A DNA stretch of 53,493 bases from Candidatus Dependentiae bacterium (GTDB lineage Bacteria; Babelota; Babeliae; Babelales; Vermiphilaceae). The stretch's first letter is position 1. The number at the start of each line of letters is the position of its first letter. Below, in pieces: positions 18,378 through 26,597 of this stretch. Where the stretch lies: the NCBI GenBank assembly GCA_026389015.1, contig JAPLIR010000018.1, positions 1-53,493 of the forward strand, read 5' to 3'. The notes below the pieces were generated by a model. That model was not told the origin of the DNA and made no database searches. It was given only the letters and a program-made list of their open reading frames with translations. The position numbers and the translations under genes are program-made.

Positions 18378-19838
18378 TTATGCCTCATATGATTCATCTT
18401 CATCATCATCTGAATTAAAATCGTAACCCATGTCAGATTTTGGTTTTTTTTCATCTTCATCTTCGTCATCACGCTGACTCATTAAAGCCTCAATATCTTC
18501 GGCTTTTTTTGGCAATTGATCGCTTAGACATACAACACCGTCTTTAACGACCCAATAATCGTCCTCTATGCGTACACCAATTGATTCAGTAGGAATGTAA
18601 ATACCCGGCTCGATGGTGAAAACATCGCCTACTTCTAAAGGTTTTTTATAATCACCGACATCATGAACATCAAGACCTAAATAGTGTCCAATGCCATGAA
18701 TAAAATATTTTTCGTAACCTTTTTTGGCTAAAAATGCTTTAGCCAAATGATTTAATGATTTTTCAGGAACATCTTTGTTGTTTAACCAGTAACCCGGCTT
18801 TGCAATGTCAGCGATATATTCTTGTGTCTCAAGCACTACATTGTATACTTCGCGTTGGCGCTTGGTAAATTTACCTGATACGGGATAGGTACGTGTCAAA
18901 TCTGCAGCATAATGGCCAAATTCAGCACCAATATCCACAACCACCAAGTCCCCATTTTTCATGGTAGCGCTATTGACCGTATAATGCAGCACCGTACTGT
19001 TTTTACCACTTCCCACAATACTAGGGAACGACTGCGTTGCACCAGCTGCGGTAAAAATATATTCCAACGTTGCTTGCACTTCACATTCCATAACATCATG
19101 TTCAATTGCTCGAGCTGCTGCCTCATGAGCCATAGTGGTAATTTCTACTGCGGAGTACAATGATTCGATTTCTCGCATATCTTTAATGCGACGCTGCTCT
19201 GCAACCAAAGGAGATATATCAACAATCGATTGAGATAATCCTGGCAAAAACTCTTCTAAACGTTTCAATACTAATCGTTGTTCAACGTAACCATATGCAT
19301 TGTTAGGTGATAACGTAAAAATAGTTTTTTGTGACTCAATAAGTTTACTCAAATCGGCCAGCAATGTTTCATATTCTGCACGAGGGAAAAAGGGATGAAA
19401 TTGATACCCAACGCATGAACCGCCTAATGTACTGACCGTGTTAATTCCAATATTCGTTGCGTTTGCTTGCGTTAAAGCAACAGAGGCTGACATCCACTGT
19501 GAGCGAGCATCAGCACAATTGGGTATATAAAGTGTTGATTGGCCATGCAAATCAACGACCAATGCCACACCGGGCTCAGTAATGCCAGTCAAATAATAAA
19601 ATGAACTTTCCTGCCTAAACGATCTATATTCACTTTCAAAGCCAGCAAATAACACAATAACGCCATCCTTACCTGGATGCGTCTGCTTAATAACACTTAT
19701 TAAATCTTTTCTACGTAACACATTCAATGAAAAATCATGTTGTTTTTTTTGTTCTAATCCTGAAGTCATGGTCATACCCCTACAATCTATCGCTAGCAAT
19801 CCTAGCATTACATATATACAACTATATTTAATGTTCAT
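18378..19838 (-). CDS. Exported Xaa-Pro aminopeptidase-like M24 metallopeptidase
   Basis: Predicted to remove N-terminal residues preceding proline. The start at 19838 is chosen because GGGAG lies just upstream and the product then begins with a signal peptide (MNIKYSCIYVMLGLLAIDCRG). The N-terminal aminopeptidase-P domain occupies about 25-170. The catalytic pita-bread domain shows the two-metal ligands: Asp near 302 and 313 (DIGAEFGHYAADLTRTY), His near 385 (GIGHYLGLDVHDVG), and Glu in IEPGIY and RIEDDY. The ~35-residue C-terminus is strongly acidic (DDEDEDE and SDDDEDES). A signal peptide is unusual since bacterial PepP is cytosolic. Acting in the periplasm or outside is inferred. Confidence 0.88.
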   Translation of the reverse strand: MNIKYSCIYVMLGLLAIDCRGMTMTSGLEQKKQHDFSLNVLRRKDLISVIKQTHPGKDGVIVLFAGFESEYRSFRQESSFYYLTGITEPGVALVVDLHGQSTLYIPNCADARSQWMSASVALTQANATNIGINTVSTLGGSCVGYQFHPFFPRAEYETLLADLSKLIESQKTIFTLSPNNAYGYVEQRLVLKRLEEFLPGLSQSIVDISPLVAEQRRIKDMREIESLYSAVEITTMAHEAAARAIEHDVMECEVQATLEYIFTAAGATQSFPSIVGSGKNSTVLHYTVNSATMKNGDLVVVDIGAEFGHYAADLTRTYPVSGKFTKRQREVYNVVLETQEYIADIAKPGYWLNNKDVPEKSLNHLAKAFLAKKGYEKYFIHGIGHYLGLDVHDVGDYKKPLEVGDVFTIEPGIYIPTESIGVRIEDDYWVVKDGVVCLSDQLPKKAEDIEALMSQRDDEDEDEKKPKSDMGYDFNSDDDEDESYEA

Positions 19839-19861
19839 TACCGACTCCCGCTTTAACATAA

Positions 19862-19906
19862 AAAGCTTCTCATACTACGAACTGTAGAACAGTAGCACGA
19901 GAAGCT
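19862..19906 (-). terminator. Probable terminator after recR
   Basis: On the minus strand an 8-bp arm AGCTTCTC (19899-19906 side) pairs with GAGAAGCT (19864-19871 side), with partial pairing inside the loop, followed by a T-run. It sits directly after the recR stop. Confidence 0.6.
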
Positions 19907-19918
19907 CAAGATCTTATG

Positions 19919-20518
19919 TTAAAATGGTCGACGCTCAGACAATGCTTTATACACCGTTAATCGATCCATTGCGTCTAATGATGAACCAACCGGCAACCCA
20001 CGAGCAAGGCAAGATATAACAACCGGCATGCCTTTTAATTTACTCGCAATATAAGCGGCCGTCGCCTCACCTTCAGGTGTTTGATTGAGTGCCAAAATAA
20101 TTTCAGTAACACCACTATCAACACGCTTGACTAATGGGACAATAGTTAAATCTTCTGGCCCCACGCCTTCAAGAGGACAAATAACACCACCCAAAACATG
20201 GAATACGCCGTTATAGCCTCCTGTTTTTTCTATAGCAAGCAGCTCTTGCCATGTTTCAACCACGCATACAACGCGTTGATCGCGTTTAATGGCAGCACAA
20301 AACAAACAATCACGATCCTTTTCTTGCCAAGAAAAACAGGTTACACACTGCGTCAGCTTTCTCTTTGCTTCCAAAATTATCGCGCAGAACTGTTCAGCCC
20401 GCGCGTTATCCATGTGCAAGAAATGCGAAGCCACACGATAAATATTCTTTGAAGCAAGAAACGGAACCTGCTGCAAATTTTTCAATAACTGAACTAAGGT
20501 GGGCAGTTTATCTATCAT
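19919..20518 (-). CDS. recR: Recombination mediator RecR
   Basis: With RecF/RecO it helps load RecA on gapped DNA. The 199-aa protein has the helix-hairpin-helix N-terminus, a zinc finger with CVTCF and DCLFC pairs near residues 57-72, and a Toprim domain (VVETWQELLAIEKTGGYNGVFHVLGG), then ILALNQTPEGEATAAYI. The start overlaps the yidC stop by four bases (ATGA), so the two are co-translated. Confidence 0.94.
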   Translation of the reverse strand: MIDKLPTLVQLLKNLQQVPFLASKNIYRVASHFLHMDNARAEQFCAIILEAKRKLTQCVTCFSWQEKDRDCLFCAAIKRDQRVVCVVETWQELLAIEKTGGYNGVFHVLGGVICPLEGVGPEDLTIVPLVKRVDSGVTEIILALNQTPEGEATAAYIASKLKGMPVVISCLARGLPVGSSLDAMDRLTVYKALSERRPF

Positions 20519-22101
20519 GACCTTTTAAACTTAGCCAGTAATTTTGTTTGTGCAATACCAAGCCACGTAAACATACAAATATACAGTGCTAATCCTGCCG
20601 CAAGATTCGCTGTCACTGCACCAATAACGAGTGCCATAACTACCGTTGATAATTGCTGCTTAGGATCGTTGCCTGGTTTTTGTGCTGTTTGAAAAATCAT
20701 ACCCAATGCTGTAACAATAGGTAAAACAAAGTATGGATCTCTTACTGATAAATCGTGAATCCAACCTATGAATGGCGCTTGATACAACTCGATAGCACTG
20801 GAAAGAACTCGCGACAACGCAATAAAAATCGGCACTTGCAACAACAATGGCAAACAACCAGAAAGTCCGGGCATGCCGTGCTTTTGAATCAAAGCTGCAC
20901 GCTCTTGCGCTAACATATCAGGTTCATTTTTATATTTTTGCTGAATATGACGTAGTTTTTTGTCGAAATCTGCTCGTTTTTGCATGCTGTCTTCTGCGCC
21001 ATAGGAAAATGGCAACAAGACCAACTTCACTAAAAAGGTCATGGCAATAATCGCAAAACCATAATTTTTTAGGTAGCTATACAGCATTCTTAAGACAGCA
21101 AGTAAAAACTTTGATATTGGAGCAAAGAATCCAGCATAATCCAACGTCTGTTCTAGCCTGTTATCAACCTTAGCAAAAGCAGCACTTTCTTTTGGACCAA
21201 AATAGAATGATAATTTCCATTGATTACAGCATGTCTCAGTTTTAAGTCCAACTGCTGGTCCCTCAAGAATCGAGGTCAACTTAGTTTTATCAGCAAATTT
21301 ATAATAAGCTCGTTGAACAAACCCTTGAGCATCCTCCACTAAGGCATTAACAAAATAACGATCATCGGTACCAAAAAGACGTGGTGAAAACCAACCCTGG
21401 CCAACTGTTAAACGGTCGCGACCAACTTTATCAAGAGAACCTTTCTCGTTACTTACAATAGCCGAAACAACATCTGTCTGCTCAATAGGAGCCACAAAAG
21501 GTGATGAGAAGAAAATACGAGGTTCAAGCTTACTTGTTTCAGGATTTTGTGGTTCCAGCTTAATCTCTAAATCAATTTTGTAAGTATCTTTATGAACCGT
21601 ATATTTTTTCTGTATAGAACCTTTAGGAAAATCTGCTTGATAAAGCAATTCTGTCGTATCGCCAACATCTTGGCGACTCACTAATGTGTAGTAGTAAGGT
21701 GTCTCGTGATCCAATGCAACCAAAAAACAACGCGCAGCTTTATCAACTTCAGCTGGCGCTTCAATGGTGGACAATGGACAAGCAGGACAACCAGCTAAAT
21801 GCTTGAATTCTAAGCTCTCCAATGATGCACCATCAGTAGAAAAAATAAGCCGTGCGCCATGAGTTTCAACTTCAGTGCGTGTAGCAAATCCTGGACGCTG
21901 CACATCGATAAAATCTACCTCAGTGTTAAGCGGCTTTAATTCCTGTTTATTTTTAGGTGCTACAAAACTTTGACCGGCACGGATGCCTGTTTCTTCGCTA
22001 TTTTTAGAGAAGAAAAAATAATGAAGACCCCATGTTGTTAATAGCGCAAGCGATAAAGGCACCACTAAATCTTTAAAATTCATACGTTCAAAAAAATTCA
22101 T
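20515..22101 (-). CDS. yidC: Membrane protein insertase YidC
   Basis: Inserts and folds inner-membrane proteins. The 528-aa sequence has the Gram-negative layout: an N-terminal helix (about 13-30), a large periplasmic domain (about 50-310) and the conserved C-terminal five-helix core with AIIAMTFLVKLVLLPFSYGAEDSMQK, QKYKNEPDMLAQE and GLSGCLPLLLQVPIFIALSRVL. The long periplasmic domain supports a diderm envelope. yidC is usually near rnpA/rpmH; here it is paired with recR. Confidence 0.95.
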   Translation of the reverse strand: MNFFERMNFKDLVVPLSLALLTTWGLHYFFFSKNSEETGIRAGQSFVAPKNKQELKPLNTEVDFIDVQRPGFATRTEVETHGARLIFSTDGASLESLEFKHLAGCPACPLSTIEAPAEVDKAARCFLVALDHETPYYYTLVSRQDVGDTTELLYQADFPKGSIQKKYTVHKDTYKIDLEIKLEPQNPETSKLEPRIFFSSPFVAPIEQTDVVSAIVSNEKGSLDKVGRDRLTVGQGWFSPRLFGTDDRYFVNALVEDAQGFVQRAYYKFADKTKLTSILEGPAVGLKTETCCNQWKLSFYFGPKESAAFAKVDNRLEQTLDYAGFFAPISKFLLAVLRMLYSYLKNYGFAIIAMTFLVKLVLLPFSYGAEDSMQKRADFDKKLRHIQQKYKNEPDMLAQERAALIQKHGMPGLSGCLPLLLQVPIFIALSRVLSSAIELYQAPFIGWIHDLSVRDPYFVLPIVTALGMIFQTAQKPGNDPKQQLSTVVMALVIGAVTANLAAGLALYICMFTWLGIAQTKLLAKFKRS

Positions 22102-22275
22102 ATACTTAACCCTTCAAACAAGAGATTATGGAAACTACTCAAAATAACAATAAATACAGATAGAAAGATGCTGCCACCCGGGCAAATAATGAAGTTAGAA
22201 TAACAAAGAAACCCTTATTAGGCTAGAGAAAATTAAAAAATCAGGAGCAAATGTAGCTTTTACATAAAGTATCAC

Positions 22276-22304
22276 TTAAGATAAAGAAATAAAAATGGTA
22301 TAGA
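22276..22304 (+). promoter_or_regulatory. Possible promoter of the merR-like gene
   Basis: TTAAGA (22276-22281), 17-base spacer, TATAGA (22299-22304), about 33 bp before the start codon at 22338. Confidence 0.4.
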
Positions 22305-22337
22305 GCATCAACCCTTAATCCCTAAAAAGGAAGTAGT

Positions 22338-22721
22338 ATGAAAATGCAAAAAAGGAAATTCCGCATTGGTGAATTAGCAAAGATTCTCAATGTAGAACGC
22401 TTTGTCATTAGATTTTGGGAAAAAGAGTTCATTTTGAAAGCCACTCGATCCGATGGCGGCCAACGTTTTTACGATGAAAAAGATCTTGAACGCTTCAAGC
22501 AAATCAAAGAACTCCTGTATGAAAAAGGATTCACTATCTCCGGAGCACGAAAACAGTTAAAAAGTAAAACAGTGCCATCTGCAAACACCTCTATTATAGC
22601 TTCGCACAAAACTACATTTGACAACGAACTATCGCATGTCACAGCACACGAATCAGAAAACCTCCAAGACCAAATTACCGAACTTCAAAAACAACTCATG
22701 AAATTACGTGAATTATTATAA
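22338..22721 (+). CDS. MerR-family transcriptional regulator
   Basis: DNA-binding regulator of 127 aa. Residues 6-75 form a MerR winged helix-turn-helix: FRIGELAKILNVERFVIRFWEKEF, then a wing with DGGQRFYDEKDLERF, and the helix ELLYEKGFTISGARKQL. The linker is followed by a short coiled coil (DQITELQKQLMKLRELL) suited to dimerisation. There is no C-terminal ligand or metal domain and no conserved Cys, so the effector is unknown. This compact form resembles the generic MerR proteins found beside translation genes in many bacteria. Confidence 0.88.
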   Translation: MKMQKRKFRIGELAKILNVERFVIRFWEKEFILKATRSDGGQRFYDEKDLERFKQIKELLYEKGFTISGARKQLKSKTVPSANTSIIASHKTTFDNELSHVTAHESENLQDQITELQKQLMKLRELL

Positions 22722-22731
22722 AGATATTTAT

Positions 22732-22759
22732 AAGAGCCCTGTTGTACAACAGGGCTCTT
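22732..22759 (+). terminator. Hairpin after the merR-like gene
   Basis: A perfect 28-bp palindrome lies 10 bases after the stop codon (two 14-base arms without a separate loop). No clear T-run follows, so it may terminate weakly or stabilise the transcript end. Confidence 0.55.
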
Positions 22760-22777
22760 GCATGCCTATAAATAAAT

Positions 22778-22806
22778 TTGGCACACCAGTCATTCTCCAG
22801 TAAACT
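22778..22806 (+). promoter_or_regulatory. Possible promoter of murC
   Basis: TTGGCA (22778-22783), 17-base spacer, TAAACT (22801-22806), about 50 bp upstream of the murC start. Confidence 0.35.
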
Positions 22807-22858
22807 TAATGTATAGAGCGCAATTATTTTTAGCGGTGTAGAACAGGAAAAATTATTC

Positions 22859-24253
22859 ATGTATAAGAAAAAAGCACACATACATTTTGTTGGTATTGGC
22901 GGCATTGGCATGAGCGGTATCGCAACGATTCTAAAATACCAGGGCTATGAAATATCTGGATGCGACCTTGATTTAGATCAAACCAGTGTAAAAAATTTAA
23001 AAGATCTTGGTTGTCACATTTATCATGGCAATAATACGCCATCATGTAATGATAGCGCCATAGACATTCTAGTATATTCATCCGCTATTAAAGCTCTCAA
23101 CACAGAAATTACTGCCGCTCAAGCACGCGGCATCCCAACCATACCACGAGCCGTTATGCTTGCAGAATTAATGCGAACAAAATACGGCATAGCAATCACC
23201 GGGTCTCATGGTAAAACAACCACGACATCCCTGATATCTCATATTTTAATTGAAGCAAATATCGATCCGACCGTCATCATTGGCGGCCATCTCAAGAACA
23301 TTTCTAATAATGCACGATTTGGCAATGGTGATTTTTTAGTTGCTGAAGCAGATGAAAGCGATCGCTCATTTTTATATCTCAATGCAACACTGGCAATCGT
23401 AACCAATATCGACTTAGAACATTTGGAAACATATACCGACCTTGATGACATCAAGGACACCTTTAAACGATTCCTCAATAATATTCCTTTTTACGGAAAA
23501 GCAATTGTATGCATTGATGATGCCAATGTTCGATCGCTATTGCCGATTCCTCATGTCAAAACAATCAAGTACGGCCTCACTACTGATGCTGATTTCTACG
23601 CAACTGATATTGATTTGCAACCCGACCATTCAACCTATACCGTCTGGCACAAAGGAAACATTCTCGGCGTTGTCACTTTCAATATGCCCGGCCGACACAA
23701 TATACTCAATTCCTTAGCAGCAATAGCTCTCGCCAACGATTTAGATGTCCCATTTAATGTTACTACCAAAGCTTTACAAAATTTCAAAGGCATTGAACGT
23801 AGGTTTTGTTTTAAAGGTTCATTTAAAGGCGCTGACTTTTTTGATGACTACGGCCACCACCCTCAAGAGATTTTAAACACGCTTCTCGTTGCAAAACGAC
23901 GCACTAAAAAGAAATTAACGGTCATATTCCAACCACACCGTTTCACCAGAACCTATGCATTATGGAATGACTTCGTCGATGTTTTTGTACAAAGTAACAT
24001 CGACCACTTAATCATCACCGACATTTATCCAGCCAGTGAAGCCCCCATTCCAGAAATTACCAGCCAAAATTTAGTCAAAGCTATTTTACTGCGTAGTCCA
24101 AAGTTTACCGTCTCCTATGCACCGTACGAATCAGACTACGCTATAATACGCACACAACTTGAACCGCTTCTTGAAGCTAATGATCTCGTTCTTTTATTAG
24201 GTGCAGGAAAAATCAACAAATTAGCCGACGTCATTATCCCGTTAAGTGCTTAA
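22859..24253 (+). CDS. murC: UDP-N-acetylmuramate--L-alanine ligase
   Basis: Adds the first amino acid to the peptidoglycan stem peptide, with ATP. The 464-aa sequence has the N-terminal nucleotide-binding motif GIGGIGMSGIA (residues 11-21), the ATP P-loop GSHGKTTTTSLI (about 115-126), EADESDRSFL, the substrate/ATP motif GIERRFCFKG and DDYGHHPQEI in the C-terminal domain. It stands alone, not in a dcw cluster, which suggests dispersed cell-wall genes. Confidence 0.95.
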   Translation: MYKKKAHIHFVGIGGIGMSGIATILKYQGYEISGCDLDLDQTSVKNLKDLGCHIYHGNNTPSCNDSAIDILVYSSAIKALNTEITAAQARGIPTIPRAVMLAELMRTKYGIAITGSHGKTTTTSLISHILIEANIDPTVIIGGHLKNISNNARFGNGDFLVAEADESDRSFLYLNATLAIVTNIDLEHLETYTDLDDIKDTFKRFLNNIPFYGKAIVCIDDANVRSLLPIPHVKTIKYGLTTDADFYATDIDLQPDHSTYTVWHKGNILGVVTFNMPGRHNILNSLAAIALANDLDVPFNVTTKALQNFKGIERRFCFKGSFKGADFFDDYGHHPQEILNTLLVAKRRTKKKLTVIFQPHRFTRTYALWNDFVDVFVQSNIDHLIITDIYPASEAPIPEITSQNLVKAILLRSPKFTVSYAPYESDYAIIRTQLEPLLEANDLVLLLGAGKINKLADVIIPLSA

Positions 24254-24306
24254 TAAACTTTTTAAACTATTGCGTTGCACGCAAAGAACTATGTATGAGT
24301 AAAATC

Positions 24307-24342
24307 ATAGCACCAAGATGTTAGCTTCTTGGTGCTATTTTT
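24307..24342 (+). terminator. Intrinsic terminator after murC
   Basis: A perfect 12-bp stem (24307-24318 with 24327-24338), 8-base loop and a run of T. Confidence 0.85.
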
Positions 24343-24390
24343 ATGAAGAACTCTAGGTATCATAACCCCCTACACAAGGAGACTCTACTT

Positions 24391-24957
24391 ATGCAAAAAC
24401 AATTAACCCTGTTAACACTTTTGGGGATGATACTCTGCACCTTGTCGCCACACAATCTCGAAGCACGAATATATTATAGTCGCCGTGACGATGGCGGTAG
24501 AACCGCTGGACAAGTAGTTGGAACAGGTTTGTTGGGCGCTACGGTAGGTGGTCTTGCTGGAGGCGGTAGAGGTGCAGCAATAGGTGCCGGTGTTGGCTTA
24601 GGCGTCGGTGCAATGGCCGCAGCAGCGGAACGAGACAGAGATTATGGCTACGATGATGACTTTGATGACTCTGGCTACGATGCAGATAATGAAGACGAAG
24701 ATGATTCTGATGAAGTAGTCGCCGTAAGAATTGATGATACAGACGAGCCAACAGAAGAACCAGCCACACAACCAAGCAAAGAAGACAAAAAAAGCATCCC
24801 GGCTAAAAAAACCAAGACAGAACTTAAAGAAAAAGTAGAAGAAAAAAAAGAAGCAACTCTTGACGACTCTATAGATCTCGGACAAGCAGAAGACATTGAA
24901 GACGCTCAAGAAGAAATTATTGAAAAAGATTCAAACGAAGTTAGAACACAAGAATAA
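24391..24957 (+). CDS. Exported glycine-zipper protein with acidic tail
   Basis: The start at 24391 follows AAGGAG and yields a signal peptide ending near NLEA; the upstream ATG at 24343 does not. The 188-aa protein has a glycine-zipper segment at about 45-75 (TGLLGATVGGLAGGGRGAAI, then GAGVGLGVGAMA) that could insert in a membrane. The C-terminal two-thirds is highly acidic (DDDFDDSGYDADNEDEDDSDE), then Lys/Glu-rich. Family unknown. Glycine zippers occur in outer-membrane lipoproteins such as SlyB, but there is no lipobox Cys. Confidence 0.75.
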   Translation: MQKQLTLLTLLGMILCTLSPHNLEARIYYSRRDDGGRTAGQVVGTGLLGATVGGLAGGGRGAAIGAGVGLGVGAMAAAAERDRDYGYDDDFDDSGYDADNEDEDDSDEVVAVRIDDTDEPTEEPATQPSKEDKKSIPAKKTKTELKEKVEEKKEATLDDSIDLGQAEDIEDAQEEIIEKDSNEVRTQE

Positions 24958-24972
24958 TCACTTATCATACCA

Positions 24973-25008
24973 ACGAAGGCGTATGCCGTTGTACACATGC
25001 GCCTTCGT
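24973..25008 (+). terminator. Probable terminator after the glycine-zipper gene
   Basis: A 13-bp stem with one G-T pair (24973-24985 with 24996-25008) lies 15 bases after the stop codon. No strong T-run follows. Confidence 0.6.
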
Positions 25009-25100
25009 ATACACTATCTCATTTAAAAAAAGCTGCTAGCACACCAGATTTCTTATCATATTCTCTCCCTTATTGCATTCTTTTCTTTACACATAGTAAA

Positions 25101-25129
25101 TTAAATATGTGATCACACTATGCTAAAAT
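25101..25129 (+). promoter_or_regulatory. Possible extended -10 promoter with a palindrome in the spacer
   Basis: An extended -10 TGCTAAAAT ends at 25129; the -35 region (TTAAAT, 25101-25106) is weak. The spacer contains the perfect 10-bp palindrome TGTGATCACA (25108-25117), flanked by CATAGT and ACTATG arms. It may be an operator; this is inference. Confidence 0.35.
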
Positions 25130-25151
25130 TCAATATGATGGAGGATGCAGT

Positions 25152-25403
25152 ATGAAACGGATACTTATGCTTTTAACCATACTTGTTGCAACATGCACAG
25201 CAAGTAATCTATCAGCAAACACGTTTCAACAACGTTATGGTGCTAATAGTTATATAACAAATACACCACTTTGGTTTGAAGGAAATTACCGTAGAAAAAA
25301 AGGCGTCTCAACAAGAAAAGCATGTCGAAAAAAAGATACTCAGAAAAAAACAAACGAAACAACGGTAGAGATAGAAGAAACGACCAGCACCAAGGCCGCA
25401 TAA
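25152..25403 (+). CDS. Small exported basic protein, unknown
   Basis: An 83-aa product preceded by GGAGG. It has a signal peptide (MKRILMLLTILVATCTASNLSA) and a short mature part: an aromatic/polar stretch (FQQRYGANSYITNTPLWFEGNYRR), then Lys/Arg-rich sequence with one Cys, and an acidic-threonine tail. The signal peptide, own promoter-like motif and terminator argue that it is real. No family recognised. Confidence 0.65.
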   Translation: MKRILMLLTILVATCTASNLSANTFQQRYGANSYITNTPLWFEGNYRRKKGVSTRKACRKKDTQKKTNETTVEIEETTSTKAA

Positions 25404-25426
25404 GATTTCTCTTGTAATGACAATAT

Positions 25427-25462
25427 AATCGGTTATTCGTTTGAGTAGCCGATTTCTTTTTT
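25427..25462 (+). terminator. Terminator after the small exported basic gene
   Basis: A 9-bp stem with one G-T pair (25427-25435 with 25446-25454) is followed by T-rich sequence. It overlaps the 3' end of the convergent lipoprotein gene. Confidence 0.5.
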
Positions 25463-26020
25463 ACCAGTAATGATCACCATGATGATACCCTTACGCTCAT
25501 CAGAATTTGACCGTAAAGAAATAGAACAGACCTTGGTAGGCTTACTAAAAAGCAACAATGCTTCCTCATCGTTCACAAAGGCAAGCTTTTGCCAACCAAG
25601 ACGCTCCATTTCGCGATCATAGAAAAGCATAATATCATTACGCGAAAGGAATACGGTATAGGTAAGCATAATAGAATCGACGAGCGTCGATGATTTTTTT
25701 GGATCATATGATTGTAAGAATGCTGATAACGGAATAGGGATATCATCTAATTTTGCTTCTCGGTACACAGGCAACGTATCAACTACTCGCTCGCGATGTC
25801 GCCTTGATGACTGATGGTCCGACAGAGTAGATTCCCCATCTGATCCAGAAACAGAAAAGCGCCCCTTGTTATCATCAAAGGGCGCTTTTTTATAATGTTC
25901 TACAGAATCAACATAATCCATGAATGGATTATGTTGATTAACAGTGACCTCTTTTGTCTTTACACAACCTGGCAATAGTATACTCATCAGTATAATAAGT
26001 ATGCCATACTGTATAAACAC
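25433..26020 (-). CDS. Predicted lipoprotein, unknown
   Basis: The 195-aa protein has a lipoprotein signal with lipobox LPGC, Cys at residue 19. The rest is a Ser/Arg/Asp-rich linker (about 50-80) and a globular domain around 85-190 (PIPLSAFLQSYD, YTVFLSRNDIMLFYDREMERLGWQKL, LLLFSKPTKVCSISL). The FYDREMERLGW pattern resembles small exported domains that combine a strand with a dimerising helix, but no family is assigned. It is just downstream of rplS on the same strand, gap about 35 bp. Confidence 0.72.
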   Translation of the reverse strand: MFIQYGILIILMSILLPGCVKTKEVTVNQHNPFMDYVDSVEHYKKAPFDDNKGRFSVSGSDGESTLSDHQSSRRHRERVVDTLPVYREAKLDDIPIPLSAFLQSYDPKKSSTLVDSIMLTYTVFLSRNDIMLFYDREMERLGWQKLAFVNDEEALLLFSKPTKVCSISLRSNSDERKGIIMVIITGKKEIGYSNE

Positions 26021-26054
26021 GCCAGAAACTCCCGTTATATAAAATTTCTAGAGC

Positions 26055-26489
26055 TTAAACAGCGGCTTGATTGTTTGCTGCTGATGCAGTAACGTTAGCC
26101 ATGCCTTTTTGCTCACGTTGTTCGCGAGTCATTACTCTTTCCTTAACGCGAGCCGCTTTACCAACACGATTTCTCATGTAGTATAATTTAGCGCGACGCA
26201 CTCTGCCGTAGCGAACGAATTTGATAGATTCAATTTTTGGTGAATAGTACGGGAAAATTCTTTCAACCGCCACAGAATTGGTGCTTATTTTACGTATAGT
26301 AAAGGTTGAAGATACGCCATTATTGTGTATAGCAATAACGTCACCTTCAAATATTTGTAAACGCTTTTTGTCACCTTCAATAATATGTTGTGAAACTGCA
26401 ACAGTATCACCAACATCAAAGGTAGGAAAACTACGTTGAGTCATGCCTAATTCACGAACTGTTTCGCGTGTTATTTTGTTAGCTTTCAT
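26055..26489 (-). CDS. rplS: 50S ribosomal protein L19
   Basis: Large-subunit protein at the 30S interface. The 144-aa sequence shows FDVGDTVAVSQHIIEGDKKRLQIFEGDVIAI, the VERIFPYYSPKIESIKFVRYGRVRRAKLYYMR block and a lysine/glutamine-rich tail. It follows trmD, the common arrangement. Confidence 0.96.
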   Translation of the reverse strand: MKANKITRETVRELGMTQRSFPTFDVGDTVAVSQHIIEGDKKRLQIFEGDVIAIHNNGVSSTFTIRKISTNSVAVERIFPYYSPKIESIKFVRYGRVRRAKLYYMRNRVGKAARVKERVMTREQREQKGMANVTASAANNQAAV

Positions 26490-26597
26490 ATGCTTTTCCC
26501 TTGGGAATTCTTAAAACTTTATATAAAATAATAGTGCCACAATAGTCTAAAATATCTTTTCAATATACTAAAAAAATGCTAACTCTGCTAATTTTTT

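Noticed and set aside
24539-24909. Several open frames antisense to the glycine-zipper gene
   Set aside because: They arise from its repetitive codons (GAT/GAA/GGC); the sense frame has a leader and ribosome-binding site.
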